The notes beneath the pieces are model-generated. The model was not told the origin of the DNA. It was given only the letters and a program-made list of their open reading frames with translations, and did no database searches. From Bacteriovoracaceae bacterium (lineage in GTDB: Bacteria; Bdellovibrionota; UBA1018): DNA of 32,547 bases. A program made the translations under genes and the position numbers. Numbering within the stretch: position 1 is the stretch's first letter; each line of letters starts with the position of its first letter. Below, one piece after another: positions 25,201 to 32,547 of this stretch. The stretch is taken from assembly GCA_947447665.1 (NCBI GenBank), contig CANFJX010000017.1, positions 1 through 32,547 on the forward strand. The letters are read 5' to 3'.

Positions 25201-26328
25201 CTAATTGAACCTACCGATTTGAACGATTTGAGCTGGATCAACTCCTTGCGAGGCTAGAATTGAAGCCTGCTGAGCTACCGCTCTTGCCAAATCTCTCAGA
25301 GCCAAAGCCACTGGGGATTGTGGGTCCCGAACTACTACGGGACGACCTTCGTCACCGCCCTCTCGAACCTCAGAAACGATGGGGATTTGAGCCAAAAGAG
25401 GTATCTGGAACTTCTGAGCTAGCGCCTTTCCGCCGTTCTGTCCGAAAATCGAATGCTTGGTATCGCAGTGACCACATTGGAAGTAACTCATATTTTCGAC
25501 GATCCCCATCACAGGAATTCGAACCTTCTCAAACATGTGAAACGCTTTTCTCACATCTTGTAAGGACACTTCCTGGGGGGTCGTTACGAGTACCGAACCT
25601 GTCACCGGCACCAGCTGAGCCAGCGACAACTGCACATCTCCGGTCCCCGGAGGCATATCTACGATTAAATAATCAAGCTGACCCCACTGGACTTTATGGC
25701 AGAACTGATTGACCAGACTATGGAGCATCGGCCCTCGCCACACCACAGGCTGATCCCCTTGAACTAAAAAGCCCATCGACATAACTTTGACGCCCAGAGC
25801 TGTCGGCGGAATAAAAACCTCGCCCCTCTGAGGATCTTGCTCGATCTTAGGCGACTCGGTCACCCCCATCATCGTCGGAACATTTGGACCGTAGACATCA
25901 GCGTCCATCAGACCAACCTTTGCGCCTTCGAGAGCTAGGGCGGTTGCAAGATTCACGGCGACCGTGCTTTTACCAACCCCACCTTTGCCGCTCGAAACTG
26001 CAATGATGTGACTCACCCCTTCAATTCGATTAGACTGAGTGTGAGAATTGGAGCCGCGGACCCTGACCTCAGAATCCATCTGAATATCGACTTTCTGCAC
26101 TCCAGAAACACCCATCACCGCAGTTCGACAATCACTTTCAATTTTAGCTTTCAAAGGACAAGCAGGCGTCGTCAGCACCACTCGAAAAGAAACCAACCCC
26201 TGATCTTCCACCACTTTCAGGTCACGGATCATATTCAGGGTGACCAGATCCTTCTTTAGATCAGGATCTTGTACGTTTCGTAAAGCAGCCAGGACGCCAT
26301 CAGAACTCAGCCTTGAAAAATTTGCCAT
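25201..26328 (-). CDS. mrp: Mrp/ApbC/NBP35-family iron-sulfur carrier ATPase
   Basis: 375 aa. Residues about 5-90 are a MIP18/DUF59 domain (LRNVQDPDLKKDLVTLNMI; TTPACPLKAKIE). The P-loop domain starts near residue 105 with the deviant Walker A SSGKGGVGKST, followed by LMDADVYGPNVPTMMG and DMPPGTGDVQLSLAQ. The CxxC FQCGHC that binds the bridging 4Fe-4S cluster at the dimer interface is present. It carries clusters to apo-enzymes; with Nfu (also in this window) it would serve clients such as LipA. The RBS AGGGA precedes the ATG. Confidence 0.96.
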   Translation of the reverse strand: MANFSRLSSDGVLAALRNVQDPDLKKDLVTLNMIRDLKVVEDQGLVSFRVVLTTPACPLKAKIESDCRTAVMGVSGVQKVDIQMDSEVRVRGSNSHTQSNRIEGVSHIIAVSSGKGGVGKSTVAVNLATALALEGAKVGLMDADVYGPNVPTMMGVTESPKIEQDPQRGEVFIPPTALGVKVMSMGFLVQGDQPVVWRGPMLHSLVNQFCHKVQWGQLDYLIVDMPPGTGDVQLSLAQLVPVTGSVLVTTPQEVSLQDVRKAFHMFEKVRIPVMGIVENMSYFQCGHCDTKHSIFGQNGGKALAQKFQIPLLAQIPIVSEVREGGDEGRPVVVRDPQSPVALALRDLARAVAQQASILASQGVDPAQIVQIGRFN

Positions 26329-26436
26329 AGTGTATGTTCCCTACCAGAGCCTGGCATAAGGAGCAAGAGGTAGGGTGAAGTCCTGGTTCAGAAGAGCAGA
26401 ATGCGAAAAAAATTTTATTTATGAAGAACAAAGGGA

Positions 26437-26493
26437 GGGAGCTCCTCAGGACTTTGAACGACCGAGTCCTAAGCCTGAGCGATCGACGCTCCC
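26437..26493. other. Structured intergenic segment between DUF333 gene and mrp
   Basis: Nested pairings: GGGAGC (26437-26442) with GCTCCC (26488-26493), and AGGACT (26448-26453) with AGTCCT (26465-26470), plus CTC/GAG in between. Together they form an imperfect hairpin of about 57 nt in the 186-bp gap between the two leftward genes. No T tract follows. It may be a 3'-end structure of the DUF333 transcript or part of the mrp promoter region. Confidence 0.4.
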
Positions 26494-26514
26494 CCCACAA
26501 TATAAGACAGGTTT

Positions 26515-27075
26515 TTATTCTTCGGAGTGCGACCGTTCATGGGTCAAAACTTCTAAGAGACGTGCGTTTTGTGCACTCTGTGGTCCGCGAAAAAGAGTCC
26601 ATTCTTCGATGATCGACAAGTGTCCACCTTCGCTAAACATACAGAGCCCAGCCGCGTCGCCATTAGCTAAATTGGCTAACAGAAATGTTCCGCCGACTAA
26701 TCCACAATAAGAGGAGGCTGGATTAACGTTGGGTTGAGGAGTCGCTGATGGATGCTCAAGAAACTTATCGAGAGCTAACTCATGTCCGGTATTCAAAGCG
26801 TACCAAAGAGATGTCTCGCCAACCAGTGCGCCATTGAAATCGCATAATAGTCCGGAGGACGAGCCACCGCTGCCTGCAAGGGTATATGCGACTGGGGTTC
26901 CATTGAGTTTCAGGCAGAGTCCAGAAGCGGGATTAGGGAGACCCGCCCAACCTGACTCAAGTGCGAAGGCTGGAGCTAGGGAGAAGGCCGCAAAGAGCAC
27001 CGTAAGGAGGCCTATGCGAGTAGTCGTTTTGAATCCAAGAGTCGAGAATAAGTTTAAGTTCATCCTATTTTTCAC
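26515..27075 (-). CDS. Secreted protein with two DUF333-like repeats
   Basis: 186 aa from a GTG at 27075, chosen because AAAGGAG ends 6 nt upstream; ATG codons at 27081 and 27063 are alternatives. A signal peptide ends near PAFA-LESG. Two similar units follow: one from GLPNPASGLCLKLNGTPVAY to SLWYALN, the other from NPASSYCGLVGGTFLLAN through GLCMFSEGGHLSIIEEWTLFRG. Each has the NPAS-x-x-C, GGT, G-x-C and acidic-W/Y pattern of DUF333, a small cysteine-rich periplasmic domain often annotated as putative hemolysin without proof. The first copy is degenerate. The C-terminus is charged. Function unknown; the duplication is the unusual feature. Confidence 0.75.
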   Translation of the reverse strand: MKNRMNLNLFSTLGFKTTTRIGLLTVLFAAFSLAPAFALESGWAGLPNPASGLCLKLNGTPVAYTLAGSGGSSSGLLCDFNGALVGETSLWYALNTGHELALDKFLEHPSATPQPNVNPASSYCGLVGGTFLLANLANGDAAGLCMFSEGGHLSIIEEWTLFRGPQSAQNARLLEVLTHERSHSEE

Positions 27076-27236
27076 ACACATCTCCTTTGAAGTTGCAGAT
27101 CTATTAGCCCCAGATACGAATCCCTGGGCAACACCTGATTATTAGATCTATAACTACTCCAAACGGAATTCAACTGATGCCTGAGTTTTCTTTTCGACTT
27201 AAACCCTTGCCACTGCCAGAAATCTTCTTAACTCAG

Positions 27237-27827
27237 TCAGCGCCAAGCCCGCCCCAAACCTCCGAGGAGATGCAGGACCTCTTTACGGGTCTTGTCGTCA
27301 TCTCGGAACACGCCAAGCATTGAGCTCGTGAGGGTATAACTGTTTTGCTTCTCTACTCCGCGCATCATCATGCAGAGGTGATTGGCTTCAATAATCACGG
27401 CAACCCCATGGGGATCCAGAACTCGCATGAGTTCGCTCGAAATCTGCCGAGTCAGGCGTTCCTGTACTTGGAGACGCCTGGAAAAAACATCGATGATTCT
27501 TGGAATTTTAGAAAGGCCAATAATTTTCGCCTTGGGGATATAGGCCACATGCGCTTTGCCATAGAAGGGGAGCAGGTGATGCTCACACAGCGAAAAAAGC
27601 TCAATATCTCGAACAATGACCATCTCGCTGGATTCTGCCTGGAAAAGTGCCTTGCCCACAATTTGATCCACGCTTTTTTCATAACCCGAGGTCAGAAACT
27701 CCATGGACTTGGCGTAACGCTTGGGAGTGTCTAAGAGTCCTTCTCTCTGGGGATCTTCTCCCAAAAGTTCGAGGGTGGAGCTCATATTTTTCATGATTTC
27801 AGCGCGCTTTTTTTCTACTTTTTCCAT
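27237..27827 (-). CDS. folE: GTP cyclohydrolase I
   Basis: 196 aa. It converts GTP to 7,8-dihydroneopterin triphosphate, the first step of folate (and tetrahydrobiopterin or queuosine) synthesis. Zinc ligands are present: C and H in [10 protein letters not shown] and the second cysteine in [53 protein letters not shown] and the C-terminal RKEVLHLL complete the family pattern. Its ATG lies 2 nt after the lipB stop, with an RBS (GAGG) inside the lipB end, so translation is coupled. A folate gene at the end of a lipoate operon is an uncommon partnership. Confidence 0.97.
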   Translation of the reverse strand: MEKVEKKRAEIMKNMSSTLELLGEDPQREGLLDTPKRYAKSMEFLTSGYEKSVDQIVGKALFQAESSEMVIVRDIELFSLCEHHLLPFYGKAHVAYIPKAKIIGLSKIPRIIDVFSRRLQVQERLTRQISSELMRVLDPHGVAVIIEANHLCMMMRGVEKQNSYTLTSSMLGVFRDDDKTRKEVLHLLGGLGRAWR

Positions 27828-27829
27828 AA

Positions 27830-28510
27830 CTACTTCCTCCGTGGTACTTCATTTACCCAACGCTGAAACAACGAAGCCTCTAAGATTGGCCGCCAATCAG
27901 CTTCGAGTGGAATCCAGTCTTTCAACCGAGTCATCACTTCGGGGTTAAACCCGCAGGGTGAAATCAAATGAAAAGGTCCAAGATCATTCACGCAATTAAT
28001 TGCAACCCCATGGTAAGTCACCCATTTTCTAATCGCAACACCAACGGAGGCAATTTTCTTGTCTCCCACCCAAACACCCGTAGCTCCCTCATGAACTGAG
28101 GGACGGAGTTCCGGGTTGAACCGCCCACCCAAATCACTCAGCTCATCGACAAATATTTTTTCGACTTTTCTAAGAAATCCCGAGATATCATGATAGGGCC
28201 CAAAGCCCTGCCCATCCAGCTTGACAATCGGATAAACCACCAGCTGCCCGGGACCGTGGTAGGTCAGATCCCCCCCCCTCTCACTTTCAGCAAACGAGAT
28301 CCCCGGAGGCCATGTCTGCGGTACCGGCATGTGGCGAGGTCTAGGCGAGCCTGTAAACTGAAGTCCTCTTCCCTGAGTCACCACCGGGTGGTGCTCAAGA
28401 AAGAGGATCGTATCAGGAATCTCATCTCGAACTCGCTGCTCAACCAACGAAAGCTGGAGCGTTCGAGCCTCCTCGTAGGGAGTTAAACCGGGAAGGGACC
28501 TGAACTCCAA
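27830..28510 (-). CDS. lipB: Octanoyl-[ACP]:protein N-octanoyltransferase
   Basis: 226 aa from a TTG at 28510, two nt after the lpd stop, with AGGA about 7 nt upstream; the next methionine is too far inside. It moves octanoate from acyl carrier protein to the lipoyl domain of E2 and GcvH. The family signature [21 protein letters not shown] is present in pieces at residues about 75-95, with the catalytic lysine in [13 protein letters not shown] and the thioester cysteine in ISPCGFNPE. LipA in this window then adds the sulfurs. The TTG start may keep its output low relative to Lpd. Confidence 0.95.
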   Translation of the reverse strand: MEFRSLPGLTPYEEARTLQLSLVEQRVRDEIPDTILFLEHHPVVTQGRGLQFTGSPRPRHMPVPQTWPPGISFAESERGGDLTYHGPGQLVVYPIVKLDGQGFGPYHDISGFLRKVEKIFVDELSDLGGRFNPELRPSVHEGATGVWVGDKKIASVGVAIRKWVTYHGVAINCVNDLGPFHLISPCGFNPEVMTRLKDWIPLEADWRPILEASLFQRWVNEVPRRK

Positions 28511-28512
28511 TC

Positions 28513-29952
28513 TCAGATCCTGACTTGAGCCTGGGACGCGGCAGCGGGTTTCTTCTGAAAGATATGAATGGCATGCCCTAAAGTGGCCTCAGCAGCTTCC
28601 ATCAAAGTCTCCGGCAGGGTCGGGTGCGGGTGAACGGTCAAAGCCAAGTCTTCGACATGAGCGCCCATCTCAATCGCCAAAGCAGCCTCAGAAATTAAAT
28701 TCGAAGCCTCAGCTCCGACGATATGAACTCCGAGCAAACGCCCTGTTTTGGCGTCTCCAATCATCTTCACAAAACCATCGGGCTCACAGACAGACAAAGC
28801 GCGGCCATTGGCCCCATAGGGGAAGTTACCCACTTGAATATCGAGGCCCTTGGCCTTGGCCTCAGCCTCGGTCAAACCCACGGTCGCAATCTCGGGATCA
28901 GTGAAAATTACAGCAGGCATCGCGACGACGTCGTAGGCTGTCTTTTTGCCCGCGATCGCTTCGGCTGCTACAATCCCCTCTTTGGAGCCCTTATGAGCCA
29001 AAAGAGGCTGCCCAGCGATATCCCCAATAGCGTATAGATGCGGCACGGAGGTTTGTCTCTGAGCATTGACGACTAAGAAGCCCTTGGAGTCAGTCTTTAG
29101 CCCCGCTTTTTCTAATCCGAGCTGATTGGAGTTAGGTGTCCTCCCAATAGTGACTAGCACGACTTCGAACTCATGCTTTTTCTCTGTTGTCCCATCAAAA
29201 AAGGTGACTTCGACGTGCTTCGGAGTCTTATGGATCGATTTGACTTGGGTCTTCATCAAGATCGAGACCCCTCGCTTTTCGAGCTTGCGCGCGACTACCT
29301 TGGTGAGCTCTGGATCTACGCCGCCGAGAAGCTGCGAACCTGCTTCGACCACGGTCACTTGAGTCCCCACTTTGGAATAAAATGAACCCAACTCTAGGCC
29401 AATATAACCGCCGCCGATGCAAAGCATGGACTTGGGGAGATGCTGAAGACTCAATGCACCCGTGCTATCAAGGATCTGTTTTTGATCCACTTCAACTCCC
29501 GGAAGGGACGTAGGACGAGATCCAGTCGCAATTACGCATTGATTAAAGGAAACTTGAATAGAGTCGGAAGCCGTCTTTACTTCCAATGTTTTCGAATCCA
29601 AAAATTTTGCATCCCCGGCTAGGAATACGCAGCCGTTTGCCTTAAGAAGCGAGGCCACGCCGCCCGTCAACTTTTGTACGACTGAGTCTTTCCACTTCAT
29701 CAACTGAGGGAAATTAACTTTGGCCCCTTGAACTTCGATCCCGATTTCGGCGGAATGATTCATTTTTTCATACAATCCACCCGCATGAATCAGAGCCTTC
29801 GAAGGGATGCAACCTCGATTAAGGCACACACCGCCCACTTCGGCACGATCGATCACGGTCACTTTTTTCCCAAGCTGAGCGAGCCGGATGGCACAAACAT
29901 ATCCGGCAGGGCCAGCGCCCAAAACAACAACATCTGCAGTTTGCTTAGTCAT
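28513..29952 (-). CDS. lpdA: Dihydrolipoamide dehydrogenase (E3)
   Basis: 479 aa. It re-oxidises dihydrolipoamide on E2, passing electrons through a redox disulfide and FAD to NAD+. Visible: FAD motif VVVLGAGPAGYVCAIRLAQLG; the redox pair CLNRGC followed by IPSKALIH; NAD motif MLCIGGGYIGLELGSFYSKVG; second FAD site YAIGDIAGQPLLAHKGSKEG; and the C-terminal catalytic HPHPTLPETLMEAAEA with the His-Glu dyad. It starts 17 nt after the E2 stop and leads into lipB with a 2-nt gap. Confidence 0.97.
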   Translation of the reverse strand: MTKQTADVVVLGAGPAGYVCAIRLAQLGKKVTVIDRAEVGGVCLNRGCIPSKALIHAGGLYEKMNHSAEIGIEVQGAKVNFPQLMKWKDSVVQKLTGGVASLLKANGCVFLAGDAKFLDSKTLEVKTASDSIQVSFNQCVIATGSRPTSLPGVEVDQKQILDSTGALSLQHLPKSMLCIGGGYIGLELGSFYSKVGTQVTVVEAGSQLLGGVDPELTKVVARKLEKRGVSILMKTQVKSIHKTPKHVEVTFFDGTTEKKHEFEVVLVTIGRTPNSNQLGLEKAGLKTDSKGFLVVNAQRQTSVPHLYAIGDIAGQPLLAHKGSKEGIVAAEAIAGKKTAYDVVAMPAVIFTDPEIATVGLTEAEAKAKGLDIQVGNFPYGANGRALSVCEPDGFVKMIGDAKTGRLLGVHIVGAEASNLISEAALAIEMGAHVEDLALTVHPHPTLPETLMEAAEATLGHAIHIFQKKPAAASQAQVRI

Positions 29953-29969
29953 GATCTTCTCCGTTAAGT

Positions 29970-31220
29970 TTAGAAACTCTCGAGCAAGAGGAGGCTTGGG
30001 TTTTCAATGTACTGAATCATGAGTTTCAAAAATTCAGCAGCCACGGCTCCATCGACCACTCGATGATCCAAGGAGATCGAGAAATACGTCCAATCTCGGA
30101 TAACAATTTCTTCCTTGCCATTCACGATTCTCACTACAGGCTTTCTCGCGATTTTATTAAAACCTAAAATTGCGACCTCGGGATAGTTAATGACCGGCGT
30201 AGAAAAAAGCCCACCAATCGAGCCTGCGTTTGTTAATGTGATCGTACTCCCTTGAAGGTCATCCATCGTGAGACGTTTAGCACGAGCTCTTTCGACGATT
30301 CCTTGAATATCCTTGGCAATTTCGATCACCGACTTATTACCAACGTCCTTCACAACGGGAGCGGTTAGGCCATCGTCAGTCTGAACGGAGAGCGCGATAT
30401 TAAAATAATGTTTATAGACCAATTCATTTTTCTGCTCATCCAACGATGAATTCAAAATCGGATACTGACGGAGAGCCGCTACCATAGCCTTCATAACAAA
30501 AGGAAGATAGGTAAGTTTGACGCCCTGTTTTGCAGCAATTTCCTTTGCCTGAGTCCGGAGTCGGACCAATTCTGTTGCATCAGCCTCTTCGACATAAGTG
30601 AAATGAGCTGCGTGGTCTTTAGACTGGCGCATTTTTTCAGCGATCTTCTTGCGCAACCCTCGAAACGGAACGCGATCTTCGCCACCGACCACAGTTGCTC
30701 CTGCAGGTGCACTGCCACTGCGATAACTCTGAACATCTTCTCTCATGACGCGACCGTGAGGACCTGTCCCTGAGACCTGCCTGAGATCGAGGCCCATCTC
30801 ACGAGCCAAGCGACGAGTCGACGGAGCGGCTAAAACTCGGGATTCTGGACTTAAAACTTCTGTGCCTACTTTGGCAGAGGCCGCAGGAACTTTTGCGGTC
30901 TCACTGACTGCAGCAGGAGCTACATGAACAGCAGGAGCCGGAGTGCTCTCACTGGTAGCGGCTACTGCAACCGCCCCTGATGTTGCGCCCGCGCCTTCAA
31001 AACTAAGAAGGAGCTGCCCCACGTGAACGATCTCGCCCTCTTTCGCATGAAACTGGGCCACTTTCCCTTGAAATGCGGATGGAATTTCAACCGTAGCTTT
31101 ATCGGTCATAATCTCGCAAAGAGGTTGGTCATACTTCACCACATCTCCTGCTTTGACCCGCCATTTAATCATTTCGCCTTCGTGGACACCTTCACCCAAC
31201 TCTGGAAGTTTAAATTGCAT
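29970..31220 (-). CDS. 2-oxoacid dehydrogenase E2 (dihydrolipoyl acyltransferase, BCKDH-type)
   Basis: 416 aa. Domains in order: one lipoyl domain (residues 1-76) with the lipoylated lysine K41 in MTDKATVEIPS; an Ala/Pro/Val/Ser-rich swinging linker (about 80-120); a peripheral E1/E3-binding domain (about 125-165, APSTRRLAREMGLDLRQVSG); and the catalytic domain with SLDHRVVDG near the end and TNAGSIGGLFSTPVINYPE. The motif set fits branched-chain or pyruvate E2 enzymes. The RBS GGAG is 7-8 nt from the ATG. No E1 gene is present in the window, so the substrate (pyruvate or branched-chain 2-oxoacids) cannot be fixed. E3 follows directly, and lipA precedes by 77 nt. Confidence 0.94.
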   Translation of the reverse strand: MQFKLPELGEGVHEGEMIKWRVKAGDVVKYDQPLCEIMTDKATVEIPSAFQGKVAQFHAKEGEIVHVGQLLLSFEGAGATSGAVAVAATSESTPAPAVHVAPAAVSETAKVPAASAKVGTEVLSPESRVLAAPSTRRLAREMGLDLRQVSGTGPHGRVMREDVQSYRSGSAPAGATVVGGEDRVPFRGLRKKIAEKMRQSKDHAAHFTYVEEADATELVRLRTQAKEIAAKQGVKLTYLPFVMKAMVAALRQYPILNSSLDEQKNELVYKHYFNIALSVQTDDGLTAPVVKDVGNKSVIEIAKDIQGIVERARAKRLTMDDLQGSTITLTNAGSIGGLFSTPVINYPEVAILGFNKIARKPVVRIVNGKEEIVIRDWTYFSISLDHRVVDGAVAAEFLKLMIQYIENPSLLLLESF

Positions 31221-31297
31221 TTTGTTTTCTCCGTTTCTGCGTTGAATTTATAATTTTTTTTATTTTATTTTGATCGCTGCTCATTTTCTTCGCATTT

Positions 31298-32302
31298 CTA
31301 TTCAATTTTCGCGCTTCGCTTCTCAATAACCCCTTGGATGAAAAATTCCCCTGCTTTATAACTCGACCGGACCATTGGCCCTGAGGCGACGTAAAGAAAG
31401 CCCATGGATTCGGCCTTTTTACCTAAGACTTCAAACTCCTCGGGGCTCCAATATTTTTCGACGGGGAGATGCTGTAAAGACGGTCTCAAGTACTGCCCTA
31501 GCGTCAACACATCCACGTCGTAACTTCTCAAGTCTTCGAAAGCGGTCTCCAATTCAACTTCGCTTTCGCCTAACCCCAGCATGATGGCGCTCTTAGTAAA
31601 AAGAGGGCGTCCAATCGACTGAGCGTAGTTTTTAGCTGCTCTCAAAGTCCCCAGAGACTGATGATAACCCGCTCGGGGATCTCGAACTCGGTACTGCAAG
31701 CTCTCAATGGTTTCGATATTATGGGCATAAACGTCGAGCCCGGAATCCACGATCGTCTGAATTGCCTCTAAATCCCCTCGAAAGTCTGGAACCAAGGCCT
31801 CTACAATCAATTTTGAGTTAAGGCGCTTAATCTCACGAATAGTAGCCGCGAAGTGCCCCGCTCCCCCGTCTTTCAAGTCGTCCCGATCAACGGAGGTCAG
31901 CACTACATAGTGAAGACCTAATGCAGCAATACTTTCTGCCACATGAAAGGGTTCTTCGGGGTCTAAAGGGGGAGGAATTCTTGCTGTCTTGACGGCACAG
32001 AACCGACAGGCGCGGGTGCAAGTGTCGCCGCCCAACATAAAGGTCGCGGTGCCCGAGGCCCAGCATTCGGAAACATTGGGACAATGTGCCTCTTCACAAA
32101 CGGTATGAAGCTTCTTCTCCCGAAGTAAGCCCTTGATTTGGGTGTAAGCATCTCCCCCTGGAGGGCGAATCTTTAGCCACTCCGGTTTTCGAGTCGCCAA
32201 AATTTTGGCTGCCTTCGAGGGCGAGAGAGGGCGGGCCGACTCGGGTCGAGCCGGAAGCCTTGCGGGACTTTCAATTACGGGCAATTCGCGAAAAATAGCC
32301 AT
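31298..32302 (-). CDS. lipA: Lipoyl synthase (radical SAM)
   Basis: 334 aa from the ATG at 32302 (MAIFREL); the open frame continues upstream across a terminator and is not part of the gene. The auxiliary cluster cysteines are C69, C74 and C80 ([12 protein letters not shown]), the radical-SAM cluster C95, C99 and C102 (CTRACRFC), and the RSSY serine near residue 313 ligates the auxiliary cluster. It inserts two sulfurs into octanoyl-E2. The leader is short: a TATAAC box ends 13 nt before the ATG, with no strong RBS. It is the first gene after a left-facing terminator, so the lipoate operon probably begins here. Nfu and Mrp, encoded upstream, could re-supply its sacrificed cluster. Confidence 0.97.
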   Translation of the reverse strand: MAIFRELPVIESPARLPARPESARPLSPSKAAKILATRKPEWLKIRPPGGDAYTQIKGLLREKKLHTVCEEAHCPNVSECWASGTATFMLGGDTCTRACRFCAVKTARIPPPLDPEEPFHVAESIAALGLHYVVLTSVDRDDLKDGGAGHFAATIREIKRLNSKLIVEALVPDFRGDLEAIQTIVDSGLDVYAHNIETIESLQYRVRDPRAGYHQSLGTLRAAKNYAQSIGRPLFTKSAIMLGLGESEVELETAFEDLRSYDVDVLTLGQYLRPSLQHLPVEKYWSPEEFEVLGKKAESMGFLYVASGPMVRSSYKAGEFFIQGVIEKRSAKIE

Positions 32303-32346
32303 GATGAATGTGACTGTTATAGTGAGTCGGGGGGATAGAATCAAAG

Positions 32347-32376
32347 AAAAAAAGCCCCCCAGCGAACTGAGGGGCT
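32347..32376 (-). terminator. Rho-independent terminator with UUCG loop, facing left
   Basis: On the minus strand a 10-bp stem (one G-U pair), AGCCCCTCAG with CTGGGGGGCT, closes a UUCG tetraloop (plus-strand arms 32353-32362 and 32367-32376), followed by seven T (32353-32347). It would end a transcript entering from the right edge just before lipA. The gene it serves lies beyond the window. Confidence 0.88.
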
Positions 32377-32377
32377 C

Positions 32378-32397
32378 AGAGAGAGAGAGAGAGAGAG
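32378..32397. repeat. GA dinucleotide microsatellite
   Basis: About ten AG units follow directly after the terminator on the plus strand (CT on the transcribed minus strand, before the terminator stem). It is noncoding here. Such tracts can vary in length between strains. Confidence 0.85.
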
Positions 32398-32473
32398 GAG
32401 TAGTATGAGCCGCTTCCTGCGGACAGGCCGACTCCTGGTGCAGAATCGGTGCCAAAAGTTTTAAGGGGAGTGA

Positions 32474-32547
32474 GTGAGGTTCTGCGTCTTATTTTTGGGC
32501 GCGAAATCCAAATCTTTAACGCCCAAAAATAAGACGCAGAACCTCAC
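32474..32547. repeat. Perfect 28-bp inverted repeat ending at the window edge
   Basis: The arm at 32474-32501 is the exact reverse complement of the arm at 32520-32547, with an 18-nt spacer (32502-32519). The arms contain a GTGAGGTTCTG start and a TTTTTGGGCG end. The second arm stops at the last base of the window. It may be a very stable hairpin, a mobile-element end, or a junction/assembly fold-back. The stretch 32398-32473 before it shows no gene. Confidence 0.92.

Noticed and set aside
25260..25712. 150-codon open frame opposite mrp
   Set aside because: Shadow of the Mrp coding frame; no signal or domain features.
32303..32455. Upstream extension of lipA
   Set aside because: It crosses a clear terminator and a GA tract, and its residues are low complexity.

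Overview
The window looks like chromosomal DNA from a Gram-negative bacterium. It has a TolC-like outer-membrane protein with an RND pump, a lipobox lipoprotein, and many Sec signal peptides. The gene mix (nicotinamide nucleotide transhydrogenase split into PntAA/PntAB/PntB, an orphan CpaF-type ATPase, Nfu, Mrp, a BCKDH-type E2) would suit Bdellovibrionota or a related deltaproteobacterial-grade lineage. That placement is inference from gene content, not from a marker-gene comparison. Most of the window is dense housekeeping sequence in short operons on both strands. No rRNA, tRNA, CRISPR array, transposase or phage gene was seen.

Layout. 1-2774 is a more AT-rich, less recognisable stretch: a left-truncated membrane-anchored GT2-type glycosyltransferase (minus) with a perfect 12-bp tandem repeat near its visible C-terminus, divergent from a small secreted protein. 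2935-7565 is an overlapping outer-membrane factor/RND pump pair with no periplasmic adaptor gene. 7761-8651 is a lipoprotein with a Lys/Pro/Ala repeat. 8662-10941 (minus) is nfu, a DEAD-box helicase and a small L7Ae-like protein. 11057-14346 (plus) runs through an exported protein of unknown role, a YbhB-type PEBP, enolase, FtsB and a cold-shock protein. The eno-ftsB unit ends in a clear terminator whose left arm lies inside the last ftsB codons, and the csp promoter starts in its T tract. 14435-19867 (minus) is pntAA-pntAB-pntB-typA followed by a small exported protein.

19930-21614 (minus) is a coupled pair: a cupredoxin-like exported protein and an orphan CpaF/TadA-family ATPase. They diverge from a 530-aa exported protein of unknown function, which overlaps tail-to-tail with a metallophosphoesterase. 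24511-27075 holds a single-cluster ferredoxin, a histone H1-like basic protein, the Fe-S carrier Mrp, and a secreted protein with two DUF333-like repeats. 27237-32302 (minus) is a lipoate/2-oxoacid dehydrogenase array: lipA, E2, lpd (E3), lipB and folE. The last three are separated by only 2 nt each. Lipoyl synthase, octanoyltransferase, the lipoylated E2 and the E3 that re-oxidises it are therefore all together, while no E1 gene is visible.

The right end (32303-32547) has no gene. It holds a UUCG-loop terminator facing left, a GA dinucleotide tract, and a perfect 28-bp inverted repeat whose outer arm ends exactly at the last base, so the window edge may be a contig end or a junction artefact. 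No complete novel system is evident. The best leads are the CpaF/cupredoxin/530-aa locus, the divergent glycosyltransferase, the L7Ae-like protein coupled to a DEAD-box helicase, and several unassigned palindromes in promoter or leader regions.
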